Below are positions 24,455-35,689 of a stretch of DNA of 64,000 nucleotides, piece by piece. The stretch spans positions 5,037,001 to 5,101,000 of the forward strand of contig OU015652.1 of assembly GCA_907165275.2 (NCBI GenBank). Direction: 5' to 3'. The stretch comes from Zygaena filipendulae. Its lineage: Eukaryota; Arthropoda; Insecta; Lepidoptera; Zygaenidae. The notes beneath the pieces are model-generated. The model saw only the letters and a program-made list of their open reading frames with translations. It had not been told where the DNA came from and made no database searches. The translations under genes and the position numbers were made by a program. How positions within the stretch are numbered: position 1 is the stretch's first letter; every line of letters begins with the position of its first letter.

Positions 24455-24652
24455 TCCTACTAATATTATAAATGTGAAAGTGTGATGTTTGGATGTTTGT
24501 TACTTAATCACGCAAAAACGGCTGAACGGATTTGGATGAAATTTGGCATGCACGTTGTCAGGGGTACAGAGAAGGACATAGGGAACTTTTTATCCTGGAA
24601 TTCCCATGGGAACTCCGAAATGACCGCGGGTGAAACCGCGGGGCACAGCTAG
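24455..24652 (+). mobile_element. Helitron-like element, near-consensus copy
   Basis: TCCTACTAATATTATAAATG start, GGCATGCACGTTGTCAGGGG, intact hairpin, GGGCACAGCTAG|T end. It is one of the best preserved copies. Confidence 0.92.
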
Positions 24653-24789
24653 TATTATAATGTAGAGAAAATATTTGATTTTGCGTATATTTGGTTGTTT
24701 GTACCTAATGGATAAACAGAAAAACCATATAATGTTATCTACTTAACCGATTTAAGAAATTCTCTTACTTATAGAAAGCTATTGTAGGT

Positions 24790-24851
24790 ATATTTCGGAA
24801 TTCCCGCGGGAACACCGAAATTGATGCGGGTGTAACCGCGCAAACAGCTAG
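24790..24851 (+). mobile_element. Helitron-like 3' fragment
   Basis: GAATTCCCGCGGGAACACCG, GATGCGGGTGTAACCGCG and CAAACAGCTAG|T follow the previous copy by 140 bp. The sequence between may be a diverged 5' part. Confidence 0.75.
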
Positions 24852-25143
24852 TATTATAATAAAAAATAAAATAAAATGACGTGATGTCTAGAGTTCGTAA
24901 TTTATTGCTTAATATGAAGTAATAAAGGTGTGTTTTGTGTACAATGACGGAACAGATGCGCGGAGTGACTTACTGCCAGGCCTGAGCTCATAACTACCGG
25001 CCAGCAGCGCATAAGTCCCGCGACCGCAGCCCGGAGCGTTGCATCCGACGTTTACATCATTTACGACTATGTACCATCCGAATTACACTGTTTTGTGTGT
25101 GTATTATAAATTCGGCAGTTTCGAAATTAAATGATATCTATCA

Positions 25144-25470
25144 ATAGGCTAGTTTCCTGGGTAAAAAAATCGAAATTCTATTTAGTCCGTCAGTTAGATA
25201 ATAAAAAAATAAAAGACACGTATTTTTTGCTTTTTTAAAATAATGGAAATATGCATAGATAAAGCGCATTAAAGTTTAGGGTGGGGGACTCGTGATGTCA
25301 CAGCTCGCTATAACGTGCGAACAAACTGTAGCGAGGCGTGACGTCATGTGAAATTTCGACTTGATATATCTCCGTTATTTTTTGGTTACATAAAAAAAAA
25401 AAAAATACGTGTCCAATATTTTTTAATAATCTACAAAACGGACTAAAAAAAATTTAGGAAACTAGCCTAT
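25144..25470. mobile_element. MITE with ATAGGCTAGTTTCCT ends
   Basis: Perfect 15-bp inverted ends ATAGGCTAGTTTCCT and AGGAAACTAGCCTAT. The interior has AAAGCGCATTAAAGTTTAGG and TGACGTCA-like sites. A copy with different outer ends is at 61631-61961. Confidence 0.88.
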
Positions 25471-25890
25471 TTAGACATTAAACACAACTTTTCGTTGTGT
25501 CTTATTTACGAACTTAATTGGTAAATCATAACCTTTACACGACTATTAGACGGAAACGTTTACAAAAAGTGAACCCGAGCTAACACTAAGCGGTTTACCT
25601 GACAACGACAACGGCGCCATTTGACGCCGACTAATTACCAATTATACGGGACCATCGCGTTACAAAAGCTTACGATTTTAATAAATTCACTCGTTCGAAT
25701 AGTTTGTAGAGAACTTTGTTATTTGGCTGTCAGTCAGCTTTTAAAAGCACGCCAACAAAGTTAAAACGAAGTAATTAAAAAAGAAAACAGAAAATGCTTA
25801 CAAAGTCGGAAGCTCGGCTCTCTTCACTTAAATTACTTGCGATTACACCGACAAAACGTTTAATGAAACACGTTAAATCGCGCCAAGTGG

Positions 25891-25965
25891 GCCCCGCGCG
25901 CCCCGCCCGCGCCCCCCGCGCCCGCACCCCGCGCCCCGCGCCCCGCCGCGCCCCCCGCGCCCGCC
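25891..25965. repeat. 75-bp G/C-only tract
   Basis: An almost pure C/G run built of GCGCCCC, CCGCGCCCC and CGCACCCC units. The minus strand, which is the transcribed sense of the host gene, carries many GGGG runs and could form G-quadruplexes. The open frames through it are low-complexity artefacts. Confidence 0.9.
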
Positions 25966-26907
25966 ATAGTTCGGCAACTTCGCCACTTACAGCGGTAGGT
26001 GGCGGATAGTTTTTCCTCAAATATCGTAGCCGTAAGGAGAGTTGGAACTACTTCTACAAAGTCCATTAAAGAGTATAAACTCACGCCGCAGTGATTACAA
26101 ATGCCACCGATTTTGGCGACTGTTCTGGATTTGATTAACGCTGTTTATTTTTTTATGCGAATTAAAAAATCTTCCAGCTAGTATTTTAAAAGTTACACGT
26201 CCGATTTGTATTTTTTATACTTTTTATTTATACCTACGGTTCAAGTTAGTAAATAAAAAAAATGTTATGAAACGAAATGGCTGAAAGTCGTTTGTAACAT
26301 TAATTGTTACAAACGGATTTTACTTTAAATTGTTAGGACTGAATGTAAATGTAAAACTTTAATGGACGTCGCGTTAACTAGTCTAATTAGAAAACTTAAT
26401 TAGAAAATGGTTTCTTCATAGGTACTTGTGGAAAAATACGCTTTAGTAAAAGTTGCAGGGCTTAAAACTTAAGTTTTTAATACTAATTAAATAGCTACTG
26501 GGTTTTTTAGTGGAAATATTTTCCTGGTTTTATAATTCTTTGTTCTGTTAAAATCAAATTAGACAAATGGTTAACAATCTGATTGGAAATGAACGTGAAG
26601 TCTATATTAGATTTTACAACATTAGCAACTTCGAAAACTGGTTGAAATATAAAAATAAAGAACTAAGTGGGTAATTATGTAGACAGCAACTATAGGCAGG
26701 TAAAGTGGCAGAAAGTCATCGATGTTATGAATATGATGTTGGATAAATAAATAAATAAATAAATATATTATAACTCTTTAAGTCTATTAGGGTACAATTT
26801 TTAAATCTTCAATCTTCCATTGGTCGACCTGCTATACAAACTTACGATTTCATATACTTTCCAAAATTTGACTTAATAACCAAAAAAATGTGGTAATTTG
26901 TAAATTG

Positions 26908-27326
26908 AATCCCACCACAAACATTTTCATGTAAAATGTTGCTAAGACGAGACCTGGCTCGCACTGTCAAAAAGTTATCAGTTAAGTAGAGCCAAGCTTC
27001 TACCTCTACATGCCCTAAATCTAAAAGGCCTAACTTCATGAACTCTACACCTTAGTCAAAATATGTGGCTTGGCCATTTCGCTACATTCATATGAGTGCA
27101 AAATGTATTCACTGTTCATTACTTTTCTGTTATACAATTAGTACGAAACGGCCACACCACATATTTTGACTATAAGGTGTAGAGTCTGTGAAGTTAGGCC
27201 TTGTAAAGTTAGGGCGTGTAGAGTTAGAAGCTTGGCTCTACATGAGATCTATTAACTCTTTGACAATACGAGTCAAATAATTTCCTCTTGGCAACATTTT
27301 ACATGAAAATGTTTTTGGTGGGATTT
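26908..27326. mobile_element. Fold-back element, about 420 bp
   Basis: The left AATCCCACCACAAACATTTT and GAGCCAAGCTTCTA and GAACTCTACACCTTA mirror the right TAAGGTGTAGAGTC, TAGAAGCTTGGCTC and TTTTTGGTGGGATT. A loop of about 80 bp lies near 27060-27140. A shorter copy is at 54855-55076. Confidence 0.85.
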
Positions 27327-27439
27327 TATTTCTTTTTTTAAGTTGCTTGTGATAATTTATTTTTGTTTTTATTTTGGGGTATACTATATTATTTTTTATT
27401 ATTATGTAAGTATAACAACAAGGAGTTTCTATATCAATT

Positions 27440-27680
27440 TTCAGACCTCTAGCTCAATTTTCAGACCTCTAGCGTCAAAATGGTGGAAGTCTCATACAAA
27501 CTCCCATCCCCTAGTTTAAGGGGTTGGGGGATAAAAGTTTAATATTTTTTTGTTGTTGTTTGTGTACTAATAGGTACCTACTAGCTTACATACCAAATTT
27601 CAGCTTTCTATCATTACATTAGGAAATACCCTAAGAATGTTGATGCTCATCAGTGAGTCAGTGACGAAATCAGGGTTTTT
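27440..27680 (+). mobile_element. Interspersed repeat of uncertain class
   Basis: AATTTTCAGACCTCTAGC occurs twice in tandem, followed by TCATACAAACTCCCATCCCC and ACCAAATTTCAGCTTTCTA. This block is familiar from lepidopteran repeats. Ends are not defined. Confidence 0.45.
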
Positions 27681-28239
27681 TAAATATCATTAAAATCTAA
27701 AGTATAAGAGCTATGCAATAAAAACTTTATATGTTTAATAAATCTGCTATTGAAAGCATATTCAGAGAATTTTGTGTGTCTAGTATAATCCGAATCCAAG
27801 TTATAAGGGTTCAAAAAAACGACGAAGTGCTTAAAGAAAAGATAGGTCCTTGCGCTTTGCTTGGCTCGTCTTGGCAGGGGCACTACTGAGTACTGTGCCC
27901 CCAGATATGTATGATTATAATTGCGCTAATACTAACTTGGAAGCGTTTAATGTGCGCATTATTACTACGCTATTTTTTTAGCATTTCAATTAAGAAAATT
28001 AAAAAACAATAAATCTATGAGAACAATAATAATAATAAATAAATAATCAAACATCTAAATGAGCATATACATTATACGTGTACCTACCTTGATTACCTAT
28101 GTAGTAAGATAAGATCTACCTTTAAAATTTAATTCAATTTTATTTATTTTTTCCAATACTTTTTTTCATTTAAGGCGTAGGTATTCTTTTTTTGTCTCAC
28201 TGTTATATTAAAAAGTGACAAAAAAAAAAAGAAGACGAT

Positions 28240-29070
28240 TGTAATATTAATCATTGGCTGCGCGGTTCAACGGAGTGTAGGTACCATCGTTGCTGGGTTT
28301 ACGAAAGGTACACTTGTATAAACGAACAAGTATTATTTCCCGATTTCGTAGTGTGCGAGTCAGCGCAGTTGCTCCATATAAATATGTAAGCGGAGGAAAC
28401 GCTGACGTCTGCGTTCCGCCGCGTCGCGACGGAAACCGCGTCAATTAACTTGGCCGCGATGACATATTAGCCTTTGTTCCCTACCGCTGTTCCGTGCTCT
28501 AGCTGTACTATCCATAGGTATACCCGCACAAGAAACTAACCAGCGCATGACTATTCAGTAATTTTCTAAGATTTATACGCATAAAATTGCATTGACGGAT
28601 CCAAAGGCGACTTCCAACATTCCAATTATTATTAAATGTTCAAAATATATAGGTAAAATTGTACAATTCTAATTATGTATACAATTTAATATCTCCCGGT
28701 GCCATCTGCCAGATGCTATAGACAATTAAATTTCGTTGAACCGAATCTAAATTGAATAGATCCACTGTGGAAATACAAAGTTTAGTCACTCTCAATGTCA
28801 AACAAAGAAGATGAAAAAAGTTTTTTCTTTCAATTCCATTTTCTTTCGCGATTCCTCTTCACAGTCTCTAAAAGTTTTCAAAAATAAGAGGTTTTCGTGA
28901 GAGTCTCAATTATCGATAAAGACGATATTAAAAATTCGTTTGTTTTGTTCTCCTCAGCTTCCGGCTGGAAAGCGGTGTCCCCACTTTTTTCTATTGTTTG
29001 CGCAAGAAGTAAAAACAGAAGCGGCAACCGACGATAATCAGAAATTTAAATTTTCCACCTCCCTCCCCTC
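28240..29070. other. Repeat-free block, candidate regulatory DNA
   Basis: CCGCCGCGTCGCGACGGAAA near 28417 and TCAGCTTCCGGCTGGAAAGC near 28957 are the GC-richest parts. No splice-flanked frame and no repeat signature. Confidence 0.18.
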
Positions 29071-29559
29071 TCCTCACAGCTCTGACAAAACAAAATCAAG
29101 CAATTTTAGTCATTAATCATCGAACTAATTACGCGAACATTTTTTGTGGCTTTTTTTTCCTATTAAACTCTAACGAAATGGCCTGTGTCACGAAACAGTA
29201 ACCTACAATATATCAAACAGTGAAATATATTCTGAAGGTTCGATTTCAAAAGCCTTATCATTGCTGTGGAAGGTTATCGTATTGGAATTGAGTGCTATAG
29301 ATTATCGCAAAGGATCTATCGTAATGCAAGTCAAAATTTCCATATATGCTTGCCGTTTGCTATTGCTGTGATGAAGGAACATGCTCCAAATTTATTCGTG
29401 AGCATTACAGTGTAACATGTACGAGGCAGTGCTCCCTTAATGTATTCATGTAATTCGCATAGCCGGCATCCCCTTTGACCGGCCACGCAACGCCGCACTG
29501 GCTGCCCGGATAGAGTAATATAACGTGATGTTTTAAAACCATCCATCACGTTTAATGTC

Positions 29560-29569
29560 TATATAAAAG
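29560..29569 (+). promoter_or_regulatory. TATA-box-like sequence before the candidate exon at 29746
   Basis: TATATAAAAG is close to the ideal TATA box. A start site would be expected near 29588-29595, where the sequence turns GC-rich (GTGCCGACTCGCGTCGAGA). No clear TCAGT-type initiator is present. The distance to the candidate ATG leaves a 5' UTR of about 150 nt. In AT-rich DNA such a motif can occur by chance. Confidence 0.25.
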
Positions 29570-29745
29570 AAGGAGCTAGCGTGCCGACTCGCGTCGAGAT
29601 TTTTTTTTACCCCGTGATTCGCGGAAGTTCTATTTCAAAACACGCTTCCGTAGGTATATTTGCCTACGTACAGCGGTACAATCGTATTAGTTGATTAATT
29701 TCTTGCGTCCGTGAATTTAATTATTATGAAGAGTTGCAGTTTAAA

Positions 29746-29875
29746 ATGCAGCGAAATGAAATTATTTTCAACGGATACTTTAACAGAATACGAATAGACG
29801 ACGGCAAAAAACCGGTTGAAACAGTTGAAAATTTACTTAAAGTATACCTGAGTAGATACAGTGCAACTGCAGAAG
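29746..29875 (+). CDS. Candidate first coding exon of an unrecognised gene antisense to the host gene
   Basis: The plus-strand frame starts ATGCAGCGAAAT and runs 43 codons plus one base without a stop, ending GCAGAAG|GTAAGTAA, a perfect AAG|GTAAGT donor. The protein begins MQRNEIIFNGYFNRIR and ends YLSRYSATAE: mixed charged and hydrophobic residues, no signal peptide, no domain I recognise. The same frame stays open upstream to 29695, so an internal exon with an upstream acceptor is also possible. TATATAAAAG lies at 29560-29569, about 185 bp before the ATG. A 23-codon overlapping reading frame starts upstream at 29726 and ends at 29797, which would hinder initiation at 29746. No matching downstream exon was identified. 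Frames of this length occur by chance in this window, so this is a lead only. Confidence 0.28.
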
Positions 29876-30399
29876 GTAAGTAACACAAAAGCGAGAGCGT
29901 CCGAACCGGGGTCGAATAAAGCCTCAAGTATCAGGTGCTTCAATGTAAAAACGTAGCGGTGCGGCCGACTCGGAACGTGGTTCGGTCACCAATTTACATT
30001 AAATGCGGCCCGCCACTGCCAGTGATAGCTCACACTTGCTGAAGTCAAAAAACGAATGTAAAAAAATACACAAAATTCCACTTTAAAACCTGCATGCTTA
30101 ATGTGAAAATGATAATGTTGAAATTGTTGAATTGAAATGTACCTTTACAATTTCACGTTCATGCTAAAATAAGGAAAGAAAGAACTTTTTAGACACGTAT
30201 AATTGGCCGTTTAATTTTTATATATTTCACACTTGTTGCTCGGTTTGGTATACGTACCTGAAGTAGCGTTGCTTATGGAAATTGTTTCATGTAATTCTAT
30301 TCTTTAAGCTATTTCTATAAGCAATTAGGTATTTTTATACTATGTGAAGATATAGCCATTCGGTTTCGATATCAAACGGCGGTGAATCTATTATAGCTA

Positions 30400-30452
30400 G
30401 ATTGATTCACTATGACCAACGACATTCCTTGCCCATAAAAATACGTATTCAC
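30400..30452 (+). mobile_element. Internally deleted MITE of the GGGCCCTTATTC family
   Basis: TTCACTATGACCAACGACAT and TCCTTGCCCATAA match 55995-56030, then TATTCACTATG follows at once. Confidence 0.6.
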
Positions 30453-30637
30453 TATGTTCGCGATCCACCTGCACTCCGCCTATCTAAAACTACTCAATGC
30501 TACAATAGCTGAACGATTGCCAAAATCAAACCGTAAAACACAATAATCAAACAATCAAAAATTATGTATTATATTTTTCACGGTTTTAGTGTTTTCCAAC
30601 GATTAGGTACCTACCATGGTTAAAATAAACGTACCCA

Positions 30638-30842
30638 GAGAGAAAAATAGGGGCTTGTTCGGGAAAGTTCGCGACCGAACAACTCCCCACCGAAGATTGT
30701 TTAACAGTATTTCTGCTACCGGTGTTCGGTTGGACACCATATTTGATCAGTACCTATACCTACTCTCCAGTAGTTTGCTAATTATTGACGGCTTCGCGCA
30801 ACGAAGGGCGACCGAAACCTCTTCGGTCTGATTGATTTCTCT
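30638..30842 (-). mobile_element. MITE, reversed copy of the family at 9817
   Basis: It starts GAGAGAAAAATAGGGGCTTG and ends CGGTCTGATTGATTTCTCT. The reverse complement aligns along its length with 9817-10050. Confidence 0.75.
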
Positions 30843-31749
30843 CCGTGTACACATAAACATAATTATTATTATTTTTAATCCAGATTTCTGTGTTACCGTG
30901 CTAAATTATTATTTTGTGGGAATGTAAAAGCTCACGCTTACGGCACTTGGTGGTTAATGGTAGAAATGTATGAAAAGTATATTTTTCTAATTACTTACAT
31001 TGAATTATGTAAAAAGGGGCAAAAGTAAATTAGGGGACGGTTCAAATATATTATGGTGCGATTCAATCAGGAGCGAGGCTATCTAGTATACCTACCTACG
31101 GATGGACGATCTCAAGATCACTGCCCGCATACTAAATTGTTAACCCTTAGTTATTTATGCATCGTAAGCCAACATCTTAATAGCTAGAGAGAGTTATGTC
31201 CAGCCTAAAACAATATTTTGCGTGAATGTTTGAAAACAAACAAGTGTGGTTGGCAACATTTATAATTTACAAGTGTCATAATTTTGAGTTTGTTGGATTT
31301 GAATTATCCGGTTTTATAGAGAATTTTATTCTTAGTTTACAAATGAGTTACTAATTCTGACTAAATCTAGGTAGTAGTCAGATAACTCTAGTAAACAGCT
31401 AGCTCGAGGAATATTGTAGTTGAAAATCCCGAAAATCATAATTCAGGTACCTCACTCTGTTGAATTTCACTGTGTCCTTGCATATCAGAATATAAACAAA
31501 ACATTATACCTACATATATTACGTAGAAGCCAATATAGCGCCGACTCTAATTTTTTTATATATATTTTCAAAATTTGACCTTTTTTTAAGAACTACGTAC
31601 GTTTAGCTTAATAAAAGAGTAAAGGAGTATAATTTGTTGTTGTGAAATAACTTTTAACCTTATTTGTAATTTACTCGCATAAGAAAACTGTGGTGCAGAT
31701 CTTTGAATTCCTAATAAACTTCTCAAAAGTTGGATAGCTTTAGTCTTAC

Positions 31750-31791
31750 CTTTGGATGTGCTCTTCTAGGAAAGGCAACTTTGGGATCAAT
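31750..31791 (-). CDS. Rbp6: 42-nt exon of the same Musashi/Rbp6-like gene, end of RRM1 and inter-RRM linker
   Basis: On the minus strand the 14 codons read IDPKVAFPRRAHPK, the conserved segment that closes RRM1 and starts the linker to RRM2 in Musashi-family proteins. The acceptor is TTGTTTCAG|ATT and the donor CCAAAG|GTAAGA, both close to consensus. Start and end are phase 0, so the exon follows GGAAAAAAG of the exon at 49957-50041 exactly. In the family the next residues are usually MVTRTKKIFVGGL, the start of RRM2. No such exon was seen in the 31.7 kb that follow, so the next intron is at least that long. At 42 nt the exon is far below typical length and sits between very long introns. 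Skipping it would keep frame but remove the end of RRM1. Confidence 0.93.
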
Positions 31792-32201
31792 CTGAAACAA
31801 TAAAACAAATTATGTAACACTATAATAAACAATGCACTCGGAGGAATTAAAACAAAACAGAGGACAGTATCATCATTCTTCTATACAATATTTACTAGAA
31901 ATTTTAATAAATTTATCTTTCACAGTTATAAAAATCATGTTACAGGAAAATTGTAAAAATATATCTTGATTAATAAATTGCCTTAGCATTTAAATCACCA
32001 CAAGTCAGGGATAAAAGAATCATATTAAATGAAATTGAAATAGGTAGACATTTAAGTTTCTTTTCAGTGAAATATATTATTTAAGTAACTTTAAAAAGAT
32101 CTGTTTGAGACACAAGAATTTAAAACACAAACCTTATATGAACGTAAAATCAATTTATATTGTTGGTAAATAAGTTAAAATGGCGAGATTCTTAGAGGCA
32201 A

Positions 32202-32662
32202 TCTATACTTATCTATACTTATAATAAAACTGTAGAGAGGTCAATTCTGTACATTAAATATATATTCAAAATTAATATTAGAGGATGAATGGTGATCGAT
32301 ACTGATGGCAAAAATGCAATCAGTAAATTTTTTGTCTGTCTGTCTGTCTGTCTGTCTGTATGTGCACGCATGGGTCAAAAACTACTGAAGGGTTTTTAAC
32401 CAAACTTGGTACGATTGTAGTCCATACTCCTGGGCAGGTTATAGGCTATATAACATAACGCTAAGACACATAGGAGCTGAGCAGTGCCGAGCTCTTATCC
32501 TTGCATACGTTTACTCAAGCACGCAAAAATGACTGAACGGATTTGAATGAAATTTGGCATGCACGTTGTCAGGGGTACAGAGAAGGATATAGCGTACTTT
32601 TTTCCCGGAATTCCCGCGGGAACTCCGAAATTACCGCGGGTGAAACCGCGGGGCACAGCTAG
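32202..32662 (+). mobile_element. Composite Helitron-like element
   Basis: The 5' half is the longer subfamily with six GTCT units near 32335. The 3' half from about 32500 is a near-consensus short HLE with an intact hairpin and GGGCACAGCTAG|T. A replacement or fusion of two copies is likely. Confidence 0.85.
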
Positions 32663-32682
32663 TAATATAATATATTGTATAA

Positions 32683-32886
32683 CTATAGCTGTTCCCTGCG
32701 GTTTCACCCGCGGTAATTTCGGAGTTATAGCTAGAATTCCGAGTTACAATATAGCCTATGTTGCTTAGGGATTACGTAGAATTCACATGGTGAAAGGATT
32801 TTTGAAATCAGTCCAGTAGTTTTTGAGTTAAATCGTAACAAACAAACAAAAAATCAGGCCTTCCCCTTTATAATATTAAGTTTAGA
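32683..32886 (-). mobile_element. Helitron-like element, tail-to-tail with 32202-32662
   Basis: It starts CTATAGCTGTTCCCTGCGGT with the reversed hairpin and ends TTATAATATTAAGTTTAGA. The spacer to the previous element is 20 bp of AT. Confidence 0.85.
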
Positions 32887-33224
32887 TAGGTACATCTTAT
32901 TTGCGCGTTCGAACTAATCACGGGCCGCACGGCACGTCTAAAGGCAAAGCGAGCACGATAAATTCGCATCGCCTGTGCCGTTGGCCGCTCCTGAAATCCG
33001 GCCTGCAAAAAAGCATCGGACCATCGGACCGAAAATCCTGGGCCACCGTCGTGCTGTCACTCGATTTCGCCTCTCGTCTTTTTCATGTAACCGACCGCCA
33101 CTATTTCATACGTGGCTCTGTTTAAGCCCTCAGATTTTCTCCCGCCAGCCAGCGGTGGCGGTTGGTCTTTTTGCTCGTATATCTACCACCGGACTGGGAA
33201 CTAACTCTACACGCAAAATATAAA
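32887..33224. other. Repeat-free CpG-richer block
   Basis: It contains CGGGCCGCACGGCACGTCTA and CATCGGACCATCGGACCG. Two overlapping plus-strand frames are open here, but neither product is recognised. It lies about 1.1-1.4 kb upstream of the 42-nt exon in the host gene's direction. Confidence 0.2.
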
Positions 33225-34447
33225 CCTAAAGAAGCAAAGTTTGACATTTTTAGAGAGAAATTGTTTCATTTCAACTCTTGCTCGCCATTTTTACAGCAAA
33301 AACTCCATTTCAGCTCGTTTTTCTTTGTTCTATTTTTATACATAATAATAGTTTTCTATATTATTAAAAGTGAGAACACTTTGGTATTTTGTATGAAAAG
33401 TCAAGATATTCATTAAAAATATTGTAGGAACAAGTTTAACGATCGAACAATGCTATTTTTATAGAAAGTTTTGCGGGAAATTTTCTGTAAGAATTTTAAT
33501 TTTAAACACAATAGATGCACCAGAATCCACGTCTACGTAATTATGAAGCAACCGTAAGGGAATAATTTAAAAGATTTTGCCTAAGAGGACTGCATTATTA
33601 TAATATCAGCGAAATTGCTATGTAGCATCATTCATACATTCTTAATTATTTAATTATCTTCTTGAGGGTGCCTCGGAATACCGCGGTTGTACAGAATCCT
33701 GTATACCTAATTTGGTCAGATTGGATTTTAAAGCGAATAATAAATAATTTTTAAGCAGGTTGAATTATTACGTGTCTACAATCTACATAGTATTTCTATA
33801 GGGTGTTTGACTGATAGACTTCTATTATTAGAATAGTTACTTACTTTAGCATTACGAACTTATAGGTAAGTAAACTCAGTTTGCAAGTTTGCAAACAATA
33901 AATACTATTATAGTGGTGGTCGTTAAATGAGGTTTTGAAACACGAAAAAGTAGTCGAAGTTGTAAAAACTTAAAATTTCGTTGCAAACCTTTAAACCGCG
34001 CACGCAAGCAATTTTGTAAACGTTGTAAAATGACCACGAAAGTACACAGAGCAAGCAGAAAAATAATAAAGCCCCAGATGGTGGTGCTAAAGCGATTAAG
34101 CCGGTCGATGATAAATTTTAACGAGTTATTTTAATGGAGCCGATCGCAGTCAGTGGCTACCCGGCAGCCTGTGCCGATAGAAAAATAAAACAGAAACTCC
34201 CCAAAATACCGTTTAATACATGGAGGTTGGATCCGTCACAATTTTTGCCCTCTTTGATCCCGGAGTGTTATTAGTATCTACCTATTAGGAATATGGTTTA
34301 GCCAAAAAATTTTGCACAATATTTTCTTTTTTCTATTAGTAGCGTAAAATGTTGAGAGGTCAGTGTAATTTAAAAGAAAGTAATTTATGAAATTTTCGTA
34401 CAGAGAAATAAAAGAAAATAGTCATATAATAATAATTATGTAAATTA

Positions 34448-34663
34448 TCATACTAATATTATAAACGTGAAAGTTGGTAAGAATGTATGGATGGATGGAT
34501 GGATGGATGGATGTATGGATGGATGTTTGTTACTCTTTCACGCAAAAACTACTGGATGGATTTAAATGAAACACAATAATGTATGAACAAAGGGTACTTT
34601 TTGTCCCGGAATTTCCACGGGAACTCTAAAATTAACGCGGGTGAAACCGCGGGGCACAACTAG
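34448..34663 (+). mobile_element. Helitron-like element with GGAT expansion
   Basis: TCATACTAATATTATAAACG start, about nine GGAT/GTAT units at 34480-34525, intact GCGGGTGAAACCGCGG and GGGCACAACTAG|T end. Closest relative in the window: 57512-57742. Confidence 0.9.
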
Positions 34664-34676
34664 TTTTATTATATAA

Positions 34677-34900
34677 CTAGCGGTTTCACCCGCGACAATT
34701 TCGAAGTTCCCGCGGAATTGTTCCATACAAACTTTTCATCCCTTTTTCATCCCCTCGGAGGTTGAATTTCGGAAAATCCATTCCTATCGGATGTCTACGA
34801 TATAGATAAAACACACCCTCTAAGTTTCAGGTCTGTAAGATCAGCGGTTTAGGCTGTGCGTTGATCCATCAGTCATTCAGGACAAAGCATTTTATATGCC
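34677..34900 (-). mobile_element. Helitron-like element, second subfamily, tail-to-tail with the previous one
   Basis: It starts CTAGCGGTTTCACCCGCGAC, has CATCCCCTCGGAGGTTGAAT and ends near GACAAAGCATTTTATATGCC. The spacer to the previous element is 13 bp. Confidence 0.82.
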
Positions 34901-35689
34901 TATATAAGTAGAATTTAGAAAATATAAACAAATTAAATCGTTAATAAATAAGAAAAATAATAAATCTGGCTGAATACTAATCTTGCGCAAAATAACAACG
35001 ACACATCGATATCAATGTGACATTTTGATATGGAGCCATTTGCGTGATTACAATCGACGCAACGGCGCTCCCTCTTTAGCAGCCTTCGACCTCCCCCTGC
35101 CTACCTACAACTTTCCTTGCGATAAAGATTGACATGAAGCTTTTAAATTTCAAATTATCCTATGTCTAGTATAGCTACACAAACAAAACTATACCTCCAT
35201 AACCGTAACTTAAGAATCAAATTCTTTTGTGAGCTTTGCAATTTTAGCGTGTCATCGCAAGAAAAGATTATAGGAGAAAGCACATTAGTGGGATATCACT
35301 ACTGGTTGGAAAAGAGCATGTTCGTTTTATGTACAGACGCGATGCCAACGACACAAAGTCGATTACGTTAAATTTTATATTATGCAACCACTGGATAATG
35401 TAGGTATATCGATGTTTCTTGTGATTTTAGAAGACGTGCCTTATAGATGGGACACATACATAATATACTTGCAATAGAACCTGATTGTTTTTATAGCTAA
35501 TGTTTATAAATTTGTTTTTTATCCCATCCAGTATTTTAATTTACTTTAAAAAAAAAAATTCCTAGCGAATGAAATGATAAAAACATTATAAGTACATGAA
35601 ATCTGGTATAACAAATGAAAGTAACAAGCAAAATGAGTACAATAGTACAGTACCTACGAGCACAATTTATTATCCATAAATGTAGTCTA

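Larger units (their letters stand above)
1..31749 (-). other. Partial downstream intron of the Musashi/Rbp6-like gene
   Basis: This follows donor GTAAGA at 31749 on the minus strand. No RRM2 exon (KIFVGGLSA-like) was found, so the intron exceeds 31.7 kb or the gene ends beyond the window. It holds many HLEs and MITEs and the three candidate plus-strand coding segments listed separately. I saw nothing nameable in 1-637, 1093-3410, 5856-6229, 7150-7842, 8749-9061, 9408-9816, 10051-10546, 10723-11118, 11331-12192, 13990-15140, 19149-20507, 20718-21274, 21926-22285, 23103-24454, 25966-26907, 27681-28240, 29070-29559, 29884-30399 and 30843-31749. Confidence 0.7.

Noticed and set aside
25775..26084. 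Arg/Ala/Gly/Pro-rich frames on both strands
   Set aside because: Low-complexity translations of the G/C tract; open on both strands at once.
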